Source: Priapulus caudatus | Taxonomy: Eukaryota; Priapulida; Priapulimorpha; Priapulimorphida; Priapulidae | Assembly (NCBI RefSeq): GCF_000485595.1 | Contig: NW_014577073.1 | Span: 45,283-68,653 of the forward strand | Length of the DNA: 23,371 bases | Direction of reading: 5' to 3' | In this document: one piece after another, positions 1 to 9,713 of the stretch | How the letters are laid out: each line of letters opens with the position of its first letter | Position numbering within the stretch: position 1 is the first letter of the stretch | Translations under genes and position numbers: made by a program | Notes under the pieces: model-generated | What the model was told of the DNA's origin: nothing | Database searches by the model: none | The model's input: only the letters and a program-made list of their open reading frames with translations

Positions 1-41
<41 letters not shown>
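1..41. repeat. (AC)20 dinucleotide microsatellite
   Basis: A pure AC run starts at the window edge, so its true length is unknown, and it decays into AAGCACGCACGCACG up to about 55. It lies in the presumed first intron of dmrt99B, about 60 bp from the donor site. Confidence 0.95.
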
Positions 42-42
<1 letters not shown>

Positions 43-110
43 GCACGCACGCACGAGGAAGGAGATGAGGGTAGAGAGAAAAAAGCAGCCGAGCATTGTT
101 GTCGACATAC
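1..110 (-). other. dmrt99B: 5' part of intron 1 of dmrt99B (partial)
   Basis: This is intron sequence immediately downstream of the dmrt99B exon donor. Read on the minus strand it begins GTATGT at 110-105, a good 5' splice site. The frame stays open through the donor to the window edge, so readthrough coding is formally possible. However, the sequence turns at once into a pyrimidine-rich stretch and then (GT)n, which looks like an intron and not a protein. The acceptor and downstream exons are outside the window. Confidence 0.7.
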
Positions 111-531
111 CTGGACTCCGCGATCCCTCGCGCTGTTGCGCCGCCGCCGCAGCCGCCGCCGCAGAGAAATGCTCGAAGGACTTCGGTTGCGGCAGGCCGC
201 CCTGCAGCGCCATCAAGCCCTCGCTGGTGCTATAGAGGAAGCCCAGCTCTCGCGCCTCATTCTCCTCCTGAGCCTGCTGTCTCCGCAGTGCCACCTGCGC
301 GGCCATCACCCGCTGGCGCTCGGCGATCAGCGTGCACTTGGCGCACACACAGTCCTTCCAGCGGCAGTAGCGTTTGTGGCCCTTTAGCGCCGACACGACG
401 CCGTGGTTGCGACAGCGCGCGCACTTCGGCGTGCGAGGATAGCGCTCGGCGGCGCGTAGAAAGATCGGTCCGTGGTGCGACATGGGCGCCGTCGATGACG
501 GCACGCCCGACATGCTGATCGGTAGACTCAT
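111..531 (-). CDS. dmrt99B: DM-domain transcription factor, dmrt99B/DMRTA group, first coding exon (partial)
   Basis: The exon encodes 140 residues plus one base. DMRT proteins are nuclear DNA-binding regulators of sexual and neural development. The DM domain spans about residues 34-85. Both interlocked zinc sites are intact: C37, C40, H52, C56 and H43, C61, C63, C66. The words [17 protein letters not shown] and [18 protein letters not shown], followed by [15 protein letters not shown], are the dmrt99B/DMRTA type, unlike doublesex or the DMRT3/dmrt93B type. The upstream [13 protein letters not shown] also fits. An eight-alanine run (residues 124-131, mostly GCG codons) follows the domain. The start is the first ATG (529-531) after an in-frame stop at 553-555; an internal ATG at residue 7 is the alternative. 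The exon ends at CAG/GTATGT, phase 1. The C-terminal DMA domain expected of this subfamily would be in a downstream exon outside the window. Because no stop occurs before the edge, stop-to-stop ORF calling misses it. Confidence 0.93.
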
Positions 532-1130
532 CGTTCTGCTCTCGACGAGCCGTCACTACGGCAGCGGTCGCCGGGTACGTACGCGTCTGTTTCCCCCGCA
601 AAAATACGCTCGCGCGTGTTAATGTTCGGCTCGGCGAAATAGCGATTCCGCTCGCTGAAGTGGAGACTGAAGACTGTAACTGCGGCGGAGATGTCGCCGC
701 GTGCGTATATGCTCAGAGTGACAATGCGGACGCCCCGCCTCCTATCGCTGCTGCCTTTGCCAGTGTTAATAGTGATCGCTGCGGCGCCGCGAACAAATAT
801 GTTTCAATGTGGTGCATATGCACGCAGAGCGCCGGTGCTGCCTCGCGCCTTAACGGCATCGGCTGCCACTGACTCCCTATACTAACGTGTCGACCAATAG
901 CCGACGAGCGCGCGCGTAAGTGTGATCCGACCTGAAGTGAGGCATCGCAAGTGTACACCCGGCCGACGAGCGACGCTAAATCCGCCACCTATGCCGGCGT
1001 GCCAATTTAACCGCAATTTACGCGACCGGCCAAGCAGAAATCGACGTGTCTTTGACGCCGACTTCATTCAACATAATTTCGTTTCTGCAGACGAACGCGT
1101 GTTTACGCAACGTCCGCTGTTCATTACTTA
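532..1130 (-). promoter_or_regulatory. CpG-dense presumptive 5' UTR and promoter of dmrt99B
   Basis: This segment lies directly upstream of the dmrt99B start codon and is visibly richer in CG dinucleotides than the DNA beyond 1300. On the minus strand there is no ATG between the start codon and about 815, as expected for a 5' UTR. Two initiator-like TCAGT words face the gene (minus strand, 670-666 and 872-868). A CGACCAAT box occurs at 891-898 in the opposite orientation. I see no TATA box at a sensible distance. The transcription start is therefore not fixed, and the promoter assignment is inferred from position and composition. Confidence 0.4.
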
Positions 1131-1226
1131 GTCTGCGTCTAACGGTTTGCATTAACCCGGGGGTGGGCGAGCACATGTAAGAGGTTTCCTCATCGGTAGC
1201 TCATCTCCTCACCTTACCTTCACATT

Positions 1227-1250
1227 TATATGCGCACATACACACGCGTG

Positions 1251-1296
<46 letters not shown>
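1227..1296. repeat. 70-bp alternating pyrimidine-purine tract (TA/CG/CA mix), Z-DNA-prone
   Basis: Every step from 1227 to 1296 alternates pyrimidine and purine: TATATGCGCACATACACACG, then CGTGCGCGCGCA, then (CA)n to 1296. The CG-rich centre next to a pure CA run is the composition that most easily flips to left-handed DNA under negative supercoiling. It lies about 700 bp upstream of the dmrt99B start codon. Confidence 0.9.
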
Positions 1297-1297
<1 letters not shown>

Positions 1298-1734
1298 CGT
1301 AACCTGCACGGGAAATTAGCGTGAGGGGCGCGAAACTTATTAGCGAAATTAATTTAAAGCGTCTTCTTGTTGACGCGAATACTAGTAAGTTGCGTATAGA
1401 ATTCATAGTGCAAGCCGGGTCGAATATCACTTTCATGTATAATCGATATTCATATATATATGAATAAACCTACAATATTTACTTACAATATTAGATTAAA
1501 ATTTAATTAAAAATTTGGATTACATATAAAAATGTGATTTCATAAACCTAGCAAAATGTACAGACAAAGTGTTTTGAGGGCCGTAATGTACGCACGTTTT
1601 CAGCGAATTCTTCACCGTATCATTATTAGCCGTGTCATTTATCATCCATCAAACAACGAACACCTCTCTACGTGACAGCGATGAGCGGGTTAGCTACCCA
1701 CACACGTGTACATGCATCATTGGTGCTGCCTACG
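1297..1734. other. Intergenic, no gene seen
   Basis: The sequence turns AT-rich after about 1430, with ATTAAAATTTAATTAA words. I see no coding frame of note, no RNA gene and no repeat apart from short AT runs. Confidence 0.6.
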
Positions 1735-2225
1735 GTTCCATCTGCATATAGCCAATATTATGCTGCTCACGTTGCTATCAGCGAATAGTCACCAATAGGC
1801 TACCGACGATGCTATCAGCGTATAGCCACCATCATGCTGACCACAGGGCTATTAGTATATAGCCATCAATAAGCTACCCACGACGTTAGAAGTGTATAGC
1901 TATGATTAGGCTACCCACCATATCATCATAGCCATCATCGGGCTATGCCCAATATCCCGGCTATATAGTCGTCGTTAGGCTGCCCCAATGCTATCAGTGT
2001 ATAACTATCATTAGGCTACCCACGATTCTACTAGTGTATAACCATCACTGAGCTACACATAATTCTCTGCGTGCATAGTCAATATCAGGCTATGCATAAT
2101 TCCCCGTTAGGCTGTAGCCCGGTAGTCATCGCTAGGCTGACCACAGTGTTCAGTTATCAGTGTATAACTATCATTAGACAACCTACAATTCCCGATATCA
2201 ATTAGGCTATCTACAATATTCGAAT
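1735..2225. repeat. Minisatellite, about 37-bp unit, roughly 13 diverged copies
   Basis: The unit is approximately GCTATCAGTGTATAGCCATC followed by ATTAGGCTACCCACGAT. Two well-preserved copies start at 1774 and 1811, exactly 37 bp apart. Later copies vary by a few bases in length and by many substitutions, for example TATAACTATCATTAGGC near 2001. The array fades out around 2225. It is noncoding, with frequent TAG stops inside the unit. Confidence 0.85.
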
Positions 2226-2905
2226 CATAACAGCAACATGTCATACAGCTTTAAAATGGTTTCGTATATATATATGGACCATAGCAAATAAAAAGCCTCG
2301 CGTGAATTTAATCAAAGCCAACTTAATATTACATTACGGAAAAGTGCATTGATGCTGTCACGATGTTTCCGTCAATCAATTAAGGATCCTGTTCATTTAA
2401 TGAAAACTACTTAATTGTTCAGTTGTCTGCTAAATCTGAAAGGTAATTACTCCTGACGAGGCAGCAAAATACTAGGTCGTTATAATATAAGTATACATAT
2501 AAGTATATATATACATATATAGAAGAACACATATAAGTATATATAGAAACTAGCAGTACGTATGTAAATATCGCATATGTGCGCATTATGTTATTAAACG
2601 TAATTTAGTGAATCTAAACGTAATTAATAGAAAATTACACTTACCTTATGCATTTAATATTATTTTATTTTATATCACTTTTTTATCAAACACATGTAAA
2701 ACGTTTTTAAATAGGGTTCAAATAGTAAAATTTCTAATTTTAAACATTTAACAGCTAAGATGGGTTCCCACAAACGTGACAATGCGTAAGCTTGTTTTCT
2801 CGTATGTCGCTTTCAATTGCTTCACACTTTGTGGGCGCATGTTTGCTGCCAAATACCGCAAACCGCTGCAGGTTATAATCTGAGACGCGAGGCAGCCTGT
2901 GGGCT
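2226..2905. other. AT-rich intergenic DNA with a short ATATAAGTATAT repeat
   Basis: Nothing gene-like is visible. Around 2485-2550 there are three or four imperfect copies of CATATAAGTATATATA. The rest is AT-rich unique sequence. Confidence 0.6.
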
Positions 2906-3102
2906 TGTGTGTGTGTATATATATATATGTGTTTATGTGTGCCTCCGTGTGTGCGTATAGGTGTGTGCGTTTGAACACTTAGCTGTAATTAAAAACGTGC
3001 GTGAGTGACTGCGTGCGCGCGCTTGTGTGTATGTGTGCGCGCGAGTCTGTTGCGTGTATGTGTGCATGTGTTGTAAGTATGTGTGTGTGTTCGTGTACGT
3101 CT
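2906..3102. repeat. TG/TA-rich simple sequence
   Basis: A 27-bp alternating run (TG then TA then TG) occupies 2906-2932. After a gap it continues as interrupted TGTG/TGCG sequence at about 2935-2972 and 3000-3102. The minus-strand open frame over 2748-2978 is made of this repeat and is not credible as a gene. Confidence 0.85.
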
Positions 3103-3502
3103 TATTTTTATTAATTGTGTTACCTAACTATGCCAATATAGGTAGTATAGTCCACGTCACTATAACCATGTTTTAAATGGTATTGGAAAATGGATTATCA
3201 TTATATTCAAATACATAATATGTTGTTATTTAATCCCATGTTCAGTCTTTACTTAGTAGGGCCTACTAATGCATTTCGAATACACGAAGGTATATACGAT
3301 ATTTAATTTACCCAATGCTACAATACGCATATAGACTGTGCTAAAAACACCGCTCTGTCATAGACAGGAAAGATGGGGCACACGTCTCCAAACATCCCAA
3401 AATTGTCTGTATGCGTACTCCATTTAACCGACTTTAACACCTTTATTAAGAAATGACAAACTTTCCTATATGAAATGCGGGTTTCTTCTGGCGCTCTAGT
3501 TA
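3103..3502. other. Intergenic, no gene seen
   Basis: AT-rich unique sequence between the TG repeat and the MITE. I found no conserved protein, RNA gene or tandem repeat in it. Confidence 0.6.
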
Positions 3503-3506
3503 TTAA

Positions 3507-3525
3507 AGGAACAGTAGCCTCTAGG
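3507..3525 (+). repeat. Left terminal inverted repeat of the MITE
   Basis: Nineteen bases that match the right end in inverse orientation with one mismatch, at the fourth base (A here, G in the partner). Confidence 0.9.
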
Positions 3526-4075
3526 TTCTAGGGTTATTTTTAGCTAATTTAGGTTATAATTGCGCTACATAAAAAGTTTCATGGTTCAATCACCATTAGA
3601 AATATTTTTTTTTTATGTTTTAAAACTAACGACTACAGTTTGATTACAACGACGGTGGCGCCACTCAAAGCGCACGATCTGAGAAGTTGCGCAAAACCAC
3701 TTTCCAGCCAAGGGCTACAGACCGAGGGTATTTCTTATTTATTCATTTAAAAGCAAAAGGATTGTAATCTCTTATAAACGACATATAGTTTCAGTTATAA
3801 TATGGATAAATTTGCCCTAAAATGAATATCGTTCGGTTAAATAGCATTTAGGTATAAATATAATTGCACTTTTATGATTAGCCCTCGGTCATTTACCTGC
3901 AAAATAAAAATGCAAATACGCAACTTTTTCAGGGTGGCAGCACGGTCGCGGGTGTCATGGCGCTGTTCAAATTTCGTAGCGTTGATGTGTAAATAATTAA
4001 TTAAGTATCTGGTGACAAATACATGTGGGTATAGACGATTTGTTATACAGTAAGTACAGTTGTATGCAGTAAAAT

Positions 4076-4094
4076 CCTAGAGGCTACTGTCCCT
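4076..4094 (-). repeat. Right terminal inverted repeat of the MITE
   Basis: Inverse partner of the left end. It is followed directly by TTAA at 4095-4098. Confidence 0.9.
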
Positions 4095-4098
4095 TTAA

Positions 4099-4683
4099 CA
4101 CATATCGAATCGATGGTGCCTGGTGGGTTTTTCTTCGTTTGCGGTTATCTGTGAAGACAGTCGTATGACAATACGGCGGCACGGCTGAGTCTCGCTAACA
4201 CCGTGCCAACATTCGCCGATAACTCGAAATAATTAAATTCTCAGCGATTATTGCCCGCCTTTCCGCCGCAAGGATGAAGAGAGCGCTGTAGCACCAAGCG
4301 CGGCCAGCAAGCCTTATTGCATTCCGCGCATAGCTGTGGCCATTCGCAAAAGCAGTAGCGCGCTTCATTAAAATAGCGCGACTTTTGTCGGGTTCGCAGT
4401 AGCATATTGTGGCATTTATTTATTGCATCTTCAGTACATTATCACTACGTTTCTCGTAACGGCAATAGTAAATTAACTTCTGCGTGTAATCTAGTGGCGC
4501 GAGGTCACGACGATATCATATGCTGCGGTGGTAACAATATTAGGTGAATGTTTAATCTCATCATCGCAATGAAATGCCGACGAAAAACGCTTGCTTCCCT
4601 CGTCACCTAATCAAAATAGCTCGTACCTGGGATTCTATAATTGAAAAAGAGTCTTGCATACAAAGCAAATGCGCTGTAACTGC
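4099..4683. other. Intergenic, no gene seen
   Basis: Unique sequence with a moderately GC-rich patch around 4190-4390. I recognise no coding region or RNA. Confidence 0.55.
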
Positions 4684-4920
4684 TTCCGTACCGACGCGCG
4701 CCGTGCCGGCTTCCGGCACACGACTTTGTAGTGTGACTGCTTCCGGTACACGACCTTGTATCGTGACGGCTTCCGGTACACGATTCCGTGCCGTGACAGC
4801 TTCCGGTACACGATCCCGTGCAGTGCCAGCTTCCGGTGCACGATCCCGTGACGTGCCAGCTTCCGGTACACGATCCCGTCATGTGCCAGCTTCCGGTACA
4901 CATCCTTGTGGCGTGCCGGC
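4684..4920. repeat. 30-bp minisatellite: seven full copies plus a 27-bp first copy
   Basis: The unit begins TTCCGGTACACGATCC and ends GTGCCAGC. Full copies start at 4711, 4741, 4771, 4801, 4831, 4861 and 4891 with no length change. A 27-bp leading copy is at 4684-4710. Because 30 is a multiple of three and the unit lacks stops in several frames, one plus-strand and two minus-strand frames stay open across it. The plus frame reads a ten-residue repeat close to ASGTRSRAVP and stops right after the last copy (TAG at 4921-4923). I see no signal peptide, known domain or splice context, so I treat it as noncoding satellite DNA with a small chance of being a repeat protein exon. Confidence 0.92.
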
Positions 4921-4923
4921 TTA

Positions 4924-6495
4924 GTTCTCGCTTAAGATAGATTAGAAATTTGTCGTGGCGTGGCGTAAGGTCGCCCGTATAGTTTGAAACAATGTAGAAG
5001 ATTGTTCTTCATTTATAATCGTACTCAGCTTCAGATATTACAAGCTGCACGTACAGGGCCCTGGCTAGCGGGAGGGAAGGGGGAGCAAATGTAGGGCAGA
5101 TGCCCCCCAGAGAAATATAGATACATTACATGGTCAACGGCGGTCATCTTCCCATAACATACTACGCACGTGACTCTGCCTCCCCCCCCCCGGAGGGGGG
5201 GCGAAGTAGGTGAGCTACGCTCCTGACGTGGTCTCAATAATTACATGTGCATTAGCGATGTCTTCCTGCGATTGAACACGACTGTGACACAGTGCGTTGA
5301 GACGCGCGCAATCGTGGAACGGCAAAGCTTTTTCGAAAAAGCAGGAAATGACGTGACACTAGCATAGTGGACCAATTACGGTGGCTTCCCGTGAGATTTC
5401 TTGCTCGAATGCGGGGGTCGGCCGCATGTGCCTCGCGCTGGTCCACGCTTTGATCGTGTTTCCGACCCTACGTGTAATCATCTTACACCTGTGATCGCGC
5501 GTTCCGCGGCGGTAAATTAGTTTAAAAGTCGTTCGTCGGAGCGTAAAGCCCGCAGCTCCTTATACACGGACCGCGGTCGCACGGACCCCCGTTTCGCCTA
5601 CACGTATACGTTTATATGGTTGTCACGTCCATATGTTGCCCAGTGCAACTCAGGTAGATACGGCAGGTAAAGCGGTAAGCGATCCGTGGTCTTATCCGCG
5701 TCAATCACGAATCCATCGACATCGTAAACGGAAGGAAAATGCTATTGAAATTTATCAATCAAGATGGCCGCGATACGCTGTTCGGCTACCGAGCTAACCA
5801 GGCGTGCGTAATCGAGAAATCGCTGAACACTATAGACAACACGGCGCAGTGTTGCGGCACAAACCTCTCGCTCTGCTATTCGCGCCTGCCACGTAATATA
5901 CAACGGAGAGTCACTCTGCTCACGTCCCCAGTTATTGACAGGTGAAAATGAAGCGCCTTTGTGTTCCCGCCGCTGAGGAGAAGGGCCGCTGGCATTCTTG
6001 CACGGATTTATAAATCTAAACAAAGGTTTATCATTGTGCCTAACTGTTGTTATTAATGCAGCCTATTAGTTGCTATAATTTGACATTGTAGTGCCATATG
6101 TGTGAACTGAAATACAATTCTCCAGCGGCGAAACTTGAAAAGGATAACACACACATACACGGGGAGCTCCCTATGCTTTCTTTAACACATTCGCGTTTAG
6201 AGTGCCAACTGTAGACACTGTAGACTGACCGATTTTCAAACGATGAAAACGTGCCGTGTGTAAACAACGTTTATAATAATATTCGAGTGTGTTTCGTGTT
6301 CGTGGCTGTTTTTCCGCACATGAGGTAACCTTTCCGAGCTACTGATCGGCAATAGTTATCTATATCTAATATATGTGGTAAACGCGTCTCTTTTACAGAT
6401 GTATTATATATGTTGTATATTATTGTATTATGTTTAGATATTAAGTTGAATTTTGGACACTGCCAAATATTATGTACTAACACATTGAATATAAA
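4924..6495. other. Intergenic, no recognised gene
   Basis: Mostly unique sequence. The stretch 5040-5680 is GC-richer and includes a C10-GGA-G7 element at 5182-5201. Overlapping opposite-strand frames at about 5739-6023 (68 and 93 residues) match no family I know. AT content rises after 6020. Confidence 0.5.
5182..5201. other. C-run/G-run hairpin element
   Basis: Ten Cs (5182-5191), then GGA, then seven Gs (5195-5201). The C run can pair with the G run over about seven bases with a short loop. Homopolymers of this kind are also common places for assembly error. Confidence 0.6.
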
Positions 6496-6583
6496 ATATA
6501 TATATATACGTGTGTGTATGCGTGTGTGTGCGCGCGTGCGTGCGTACGTGCGTGCGTATGCGTGAGCGTGCGTGTGTGTGCAT
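6496..6583. repeat. Alternating purine-pyrimidine tract (TA then TG/CG), Z-DNA-prone
   Basis: Perfect alternation runs from 6496 to 6564 (69 bp): an AT block, then a TG block, then CGCGCGTGCGTGCGTACG and similar words. After one break (GAG at 6564-6566) it continues as GCGTGCGTGTGTGTGCAT. Confidence 0.88.
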
Positions 6584-6585
6584 TA

Positions 6586-8360
6586 TAGATATTTTGTATC
6601 CTAAACCAATATATATTAACTAGTGTGGGCGAGAGTGCATTATTTCATGTAACACTAGCTGTACTCGGCACTACCGCGCTGCAACGCTGTTAAACTAACC
6701 ATAAAGTGTAAATAATTGAATTATAAATCTTTAAATGAACATAAAGCGTATATCGTTTGTAAAATTTTATAACAATATTTCTAGTTTAAAACGCGAAAGA
6801 AGTTGTCTTATACAGCTGAATCCAATTATCACAAACATCCAAGGTTTTTACCACATGAAGAATGTAAATACAGTTTCTGCTGTTCCGTATGTTATTACTG
6901 TCTACAAATTCACATATTTTCTCTCTTATAGCGAGACGTTTTGCCAGCGTTGCTATGACGATAAATGAGAAACATTTGCACTGGGCGGATTGTTGTGTTG
7001 TTTGGACAAGTCGGGTATTTTGAAATCGGGATTTCCTTTCAGCAAAATATTATCTTAGCAAAAAGTCGGGATACATTTCCTATTATACACTTGCATGTAA
7101 CAGATCCCGACGATAACCCAAACCATTCGGTTTGAGGTACGGTGCGGCATCAACTTACGAACATAGCCGGATATATGTACCGCGTGCTATATACCATTAT
7201 CAATATTTACTGTTTAAACGGATTTACTTTTCGACGGTCAGCAGCCTAGTTTGTTTTCTTTAGCAGCACATTCTAAGCTCGTGCATTATTAACCAGGTAA
7301 CTGAGTCAGTTCAGTTGCATATATCATACATAATTGCTACCTGGCCGCGCCAATGTGTATACCGCGTCGCTGCTGTGTGGGGAGAATGGCGCCCGTCGCA
7401 CGACGTGTACAAATATGTATTATACAAAATGTGTATATTTACTGAATTCTATTTCATTTGTATTCGGTTGTCTGGCTGTGTTTGCGCAGTATCGAATGGC
7501 GCGCATGCAGAAGCTTGCGCGCTCGCACAACACTGCAAAATATCTCGCAGTTGGCTCAGCAAACCATAAAATGTCGCACCCCCAGCTGAAATCGGCTACG
7601 AGACGGCGCGTCAATAACTACAAGATCTGATTCGATCGAATCTATAGTAGCTACTAGAAATGACAAGACGCGTGCATAATTTGTAGAACGTTTAATCAAG
7701 CCTAGAGAAACAGCAGCACTATAATGTTAATACGATCGGGTGCTACCGAGGTGAAATACAAACGCTTAAGTGTCGCGAGCATGCGCGTTGTCACCATAAA
7801 GAAGCAACCAGCACCTCCGCCATCAACGCTGCTTTATCAGATCACTAATCAACACGCGCGTATGCGTATATGATCGTATCATATTTTATTTAAATATTAA
7901 TCTTAAAATCTCAATTTTACTCTCTAAATATGTTTTCCAGTAGAACTTATAAACTTGGAATAACACGCGAAAATATATAACTCTTTGACTAGTGTTGATT
8001 GCGTCACGGTACAATTTCATTTGTAATTAATTGAGAGATTCTCGATTGTTTTCATTAAATGATATTTCATTTTGTGATGGAAGTTTATGGTGTCGAGACT
8101 GAACGATTTGTGCTTACAACGCATAGATAAGTCGTTTCTTTGAAGTTTATATCGTATGATAAATGCTGAGACAAAATGCTCTCTAGCGTGCAACAAGGCT
8201 TGTAATATGATCACGATAAACACAGAACCTGATATTCGATAACGATTACCAAGCGGTCTCGGCCTCGTCTACCGACGGTGATCAGTTACACATTTTAGTG
8301 TGACACACAGATGTATAAAACTTGTTAATCCGTTTGGTATTCAAAGATAAAAATGAATTG
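6586..8360. other. Intergenic, no recognised gene
   Basis: AT-rich unique sequence. Several frames of 60-98 residues overlap each other on both strands at 7315-7630 without any recognisable domain. I see no tRNA B-box, no long tandem repeat and no transposon end. Confidence 0.5.
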
Positions 8361-9680
8361 ATTACTAAAACTCACAAGACAATAAATTAGACTCATAATT
8401 AAGCTCCGAGGCCAACCACTCTTCACGATTGGGCTGGCGGGTAAAGGATAAGGCTAGGGCCGCTAAGTACGGAATTAGAATTCCTAACGATGACGAGTTA
8501 GGAGTACAATTATGATTATCGTTGCCTATACCCACGTTGAGCCTATAACCACAGCCGCAGCCCGCGCTTGGCAGCGCATGTATTTGCCCTTCAGAGTCAC
8601 CGTACTCGTGCAGCTCGAGGGCATGAATCCGCAGTGTTCGACAGCGATCGGTGTCGGGTGCGGCTGCCTGGCGTGGAGGCTCGGCGCAAGTTTTGCATCG
8701 GTAAAGTTTACCAATTCGACACAGCGTGTTGCCATCGAGTCGCCAGCTTGGCGTGATTACGAGCATGCCGCGTCTGTTCTTGGCTTACAAAGAAAATAGT
8801 GAACAGTGGACAATTAACGTGCGTGCGAGGCGACATTTTAACAAGCTCGTTACTAGTGTCATAATTTTCCAATTTGCCGCGCGGTCTTGTGTAACTCGTG
8901 AAAACACACAATCTCGGTGCCGATCGCACGATTTTTGTTGACGGGGATCGTAAATAAGTGCTCAGGTTACGTCGCTGTCTGACAACGCGACGATAGAAAA
9001 TAGATCTCTGACTGCGAGAGTCTGCGCTGAAACTCGCTGGTTTAGCTGCTGAGCTTCAAAGATTACCGAGAATTGTTGCCGCCATTTTTATTAAATGAAT
9101 ACATAGAGATATAACTCCGTGAAGGGGGAAAATCAGTTGTTGCTAGCGTTCAAATTCTCCCGGTTTACGCGATTACATATCACATGTGCGTGCAGGTATA
9201 TGTATGCGTGCGCGTATAGTGGCTGACCGCCTCAAAACATGAAATACAGCCTTCAATGCACATTTGAAGGCTAGATGAGTGAATATTAATGTATGTTCAA
9301 GTATATAAATAATTAATGGAAAACTTGACAAAGAAATCGCTTATCCGATGTGATATGGCGTGCTAATCGCGGCATATTTCATTCATATCAAACGAGCAAA
9401 TTTGTTCCGAGAAAGTCAAGTGAAGCTGACACGAGCTCATTTTTATGTGCGCAATGAATGCAAGTGAGAATTTGCCGAAGCAATCGATGCGAAATGAGAA
9501 TAACACGTCGTGAGCAGAGAGATTCGATGATAATTAGCCATTTTAAAAAACAAACATAAGTGTCTTTTCATGCGAATAGCGCGTAAGGTAATTGATTGCA
9601 GATGAAGAGATCGCTTGACACTCTACATCACTGACATATGCTCGATACAAAAGACTAATCAGCAAGAATTCTATAGTGCG
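8361..9680. other. Intergenic; unrecognised overlapping ORFs and a short hairpin
   Basis: At 8365-8799 a minus-strand frame of 133 residues overlaps plus-strand frames of 95, 62 and 71 residues. The composition is balanced, but I recognise no domain. Mutual overlap on both strands argues for chance openness in a GC-richer patch. A perfect 9-bp hairpin (AGCCTTCAA at 9248-9256 and TTGAAGGCT at 9264-9272, 7-base loop) occurs downstream. GCCGCCATTTT at 9078-9088 matches the YY1/Pho-type site on the minus strand. Confidence 0.45.
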
Positions 9681-9705
9681 ATTGCGGGGTGCGGGGAGAC
9701 TGCGG

Positions 9706-9713
9706 TGACGTCA
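9706..9713. promoter_or_regulatory. CRE-type palindrome TGACGTCA
   Basis: Exact eight-base match to the CREB/ATF consensus, within CpG-rich sequence. Such a word will also occur by chance, so support comes only from its setting. Confidence 0.35.

Larger units (their letters stand above)
3503..4098. mobile_element. Non-autonomous DNA transposon (foldback MITE) with TTAA flanks
   Basis: The two ends are inverted copies. The left 3507-3525 reads AGGAACAGTAGCCTCTAGG, and the right 4076-4094 reads, on the other strand, AGGGACAGTAGCCTCTAGG: 18 of 19 identical. Each end is bordered by TTAA (3503-3506 and 4095-4098), which fits a TTAA target duplication, although TA or TAA is also possible because TTAAAGG continues the symmetry. 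Inner segments are also inverted about the centre near 3803: GACCGAGGG at 3720-3728 pairs with 3882-3890, and AAGTTGCG near 3684-3691 pairs with CGCAACTT near 3919-3926. The whole 588-bp element is thus an imperfect palindrome. No transposase frame is present. TTAA targeting is typical of piggyBac-type and Sola3-type elements, but the termini lack the usual CCC start of piggyBac, so the superfamily is left open. Confidence 0.85.

Noticed and set aside
96-601. Overlapping frames of 140, 83 and 114 residues on both strands at the dmrt99B exon
   Set aside because: They are shadows of the DM-domain frame. Their Pro/Arg/Ala/Ser-rich translations reflect the GC-rich codons of the true gene, and none contains a known domain.
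5739-6023. 93-residue minus-strand frame considered as a transposase fragment
   Set aside because: It has no catalytic motif and no flanking inverted repeats that I could find, and an overlapping plus-strand frame is equally open.
8365-8799. 133-residue minus-strand frame with several cysteines and overlapping plus-strand frames
   Set aside because: No domain or zinc-finger spacing fits, opposite strands are equally open, and there is no splice or start evidence. Kept only as an unrecognised ORF in the region note.
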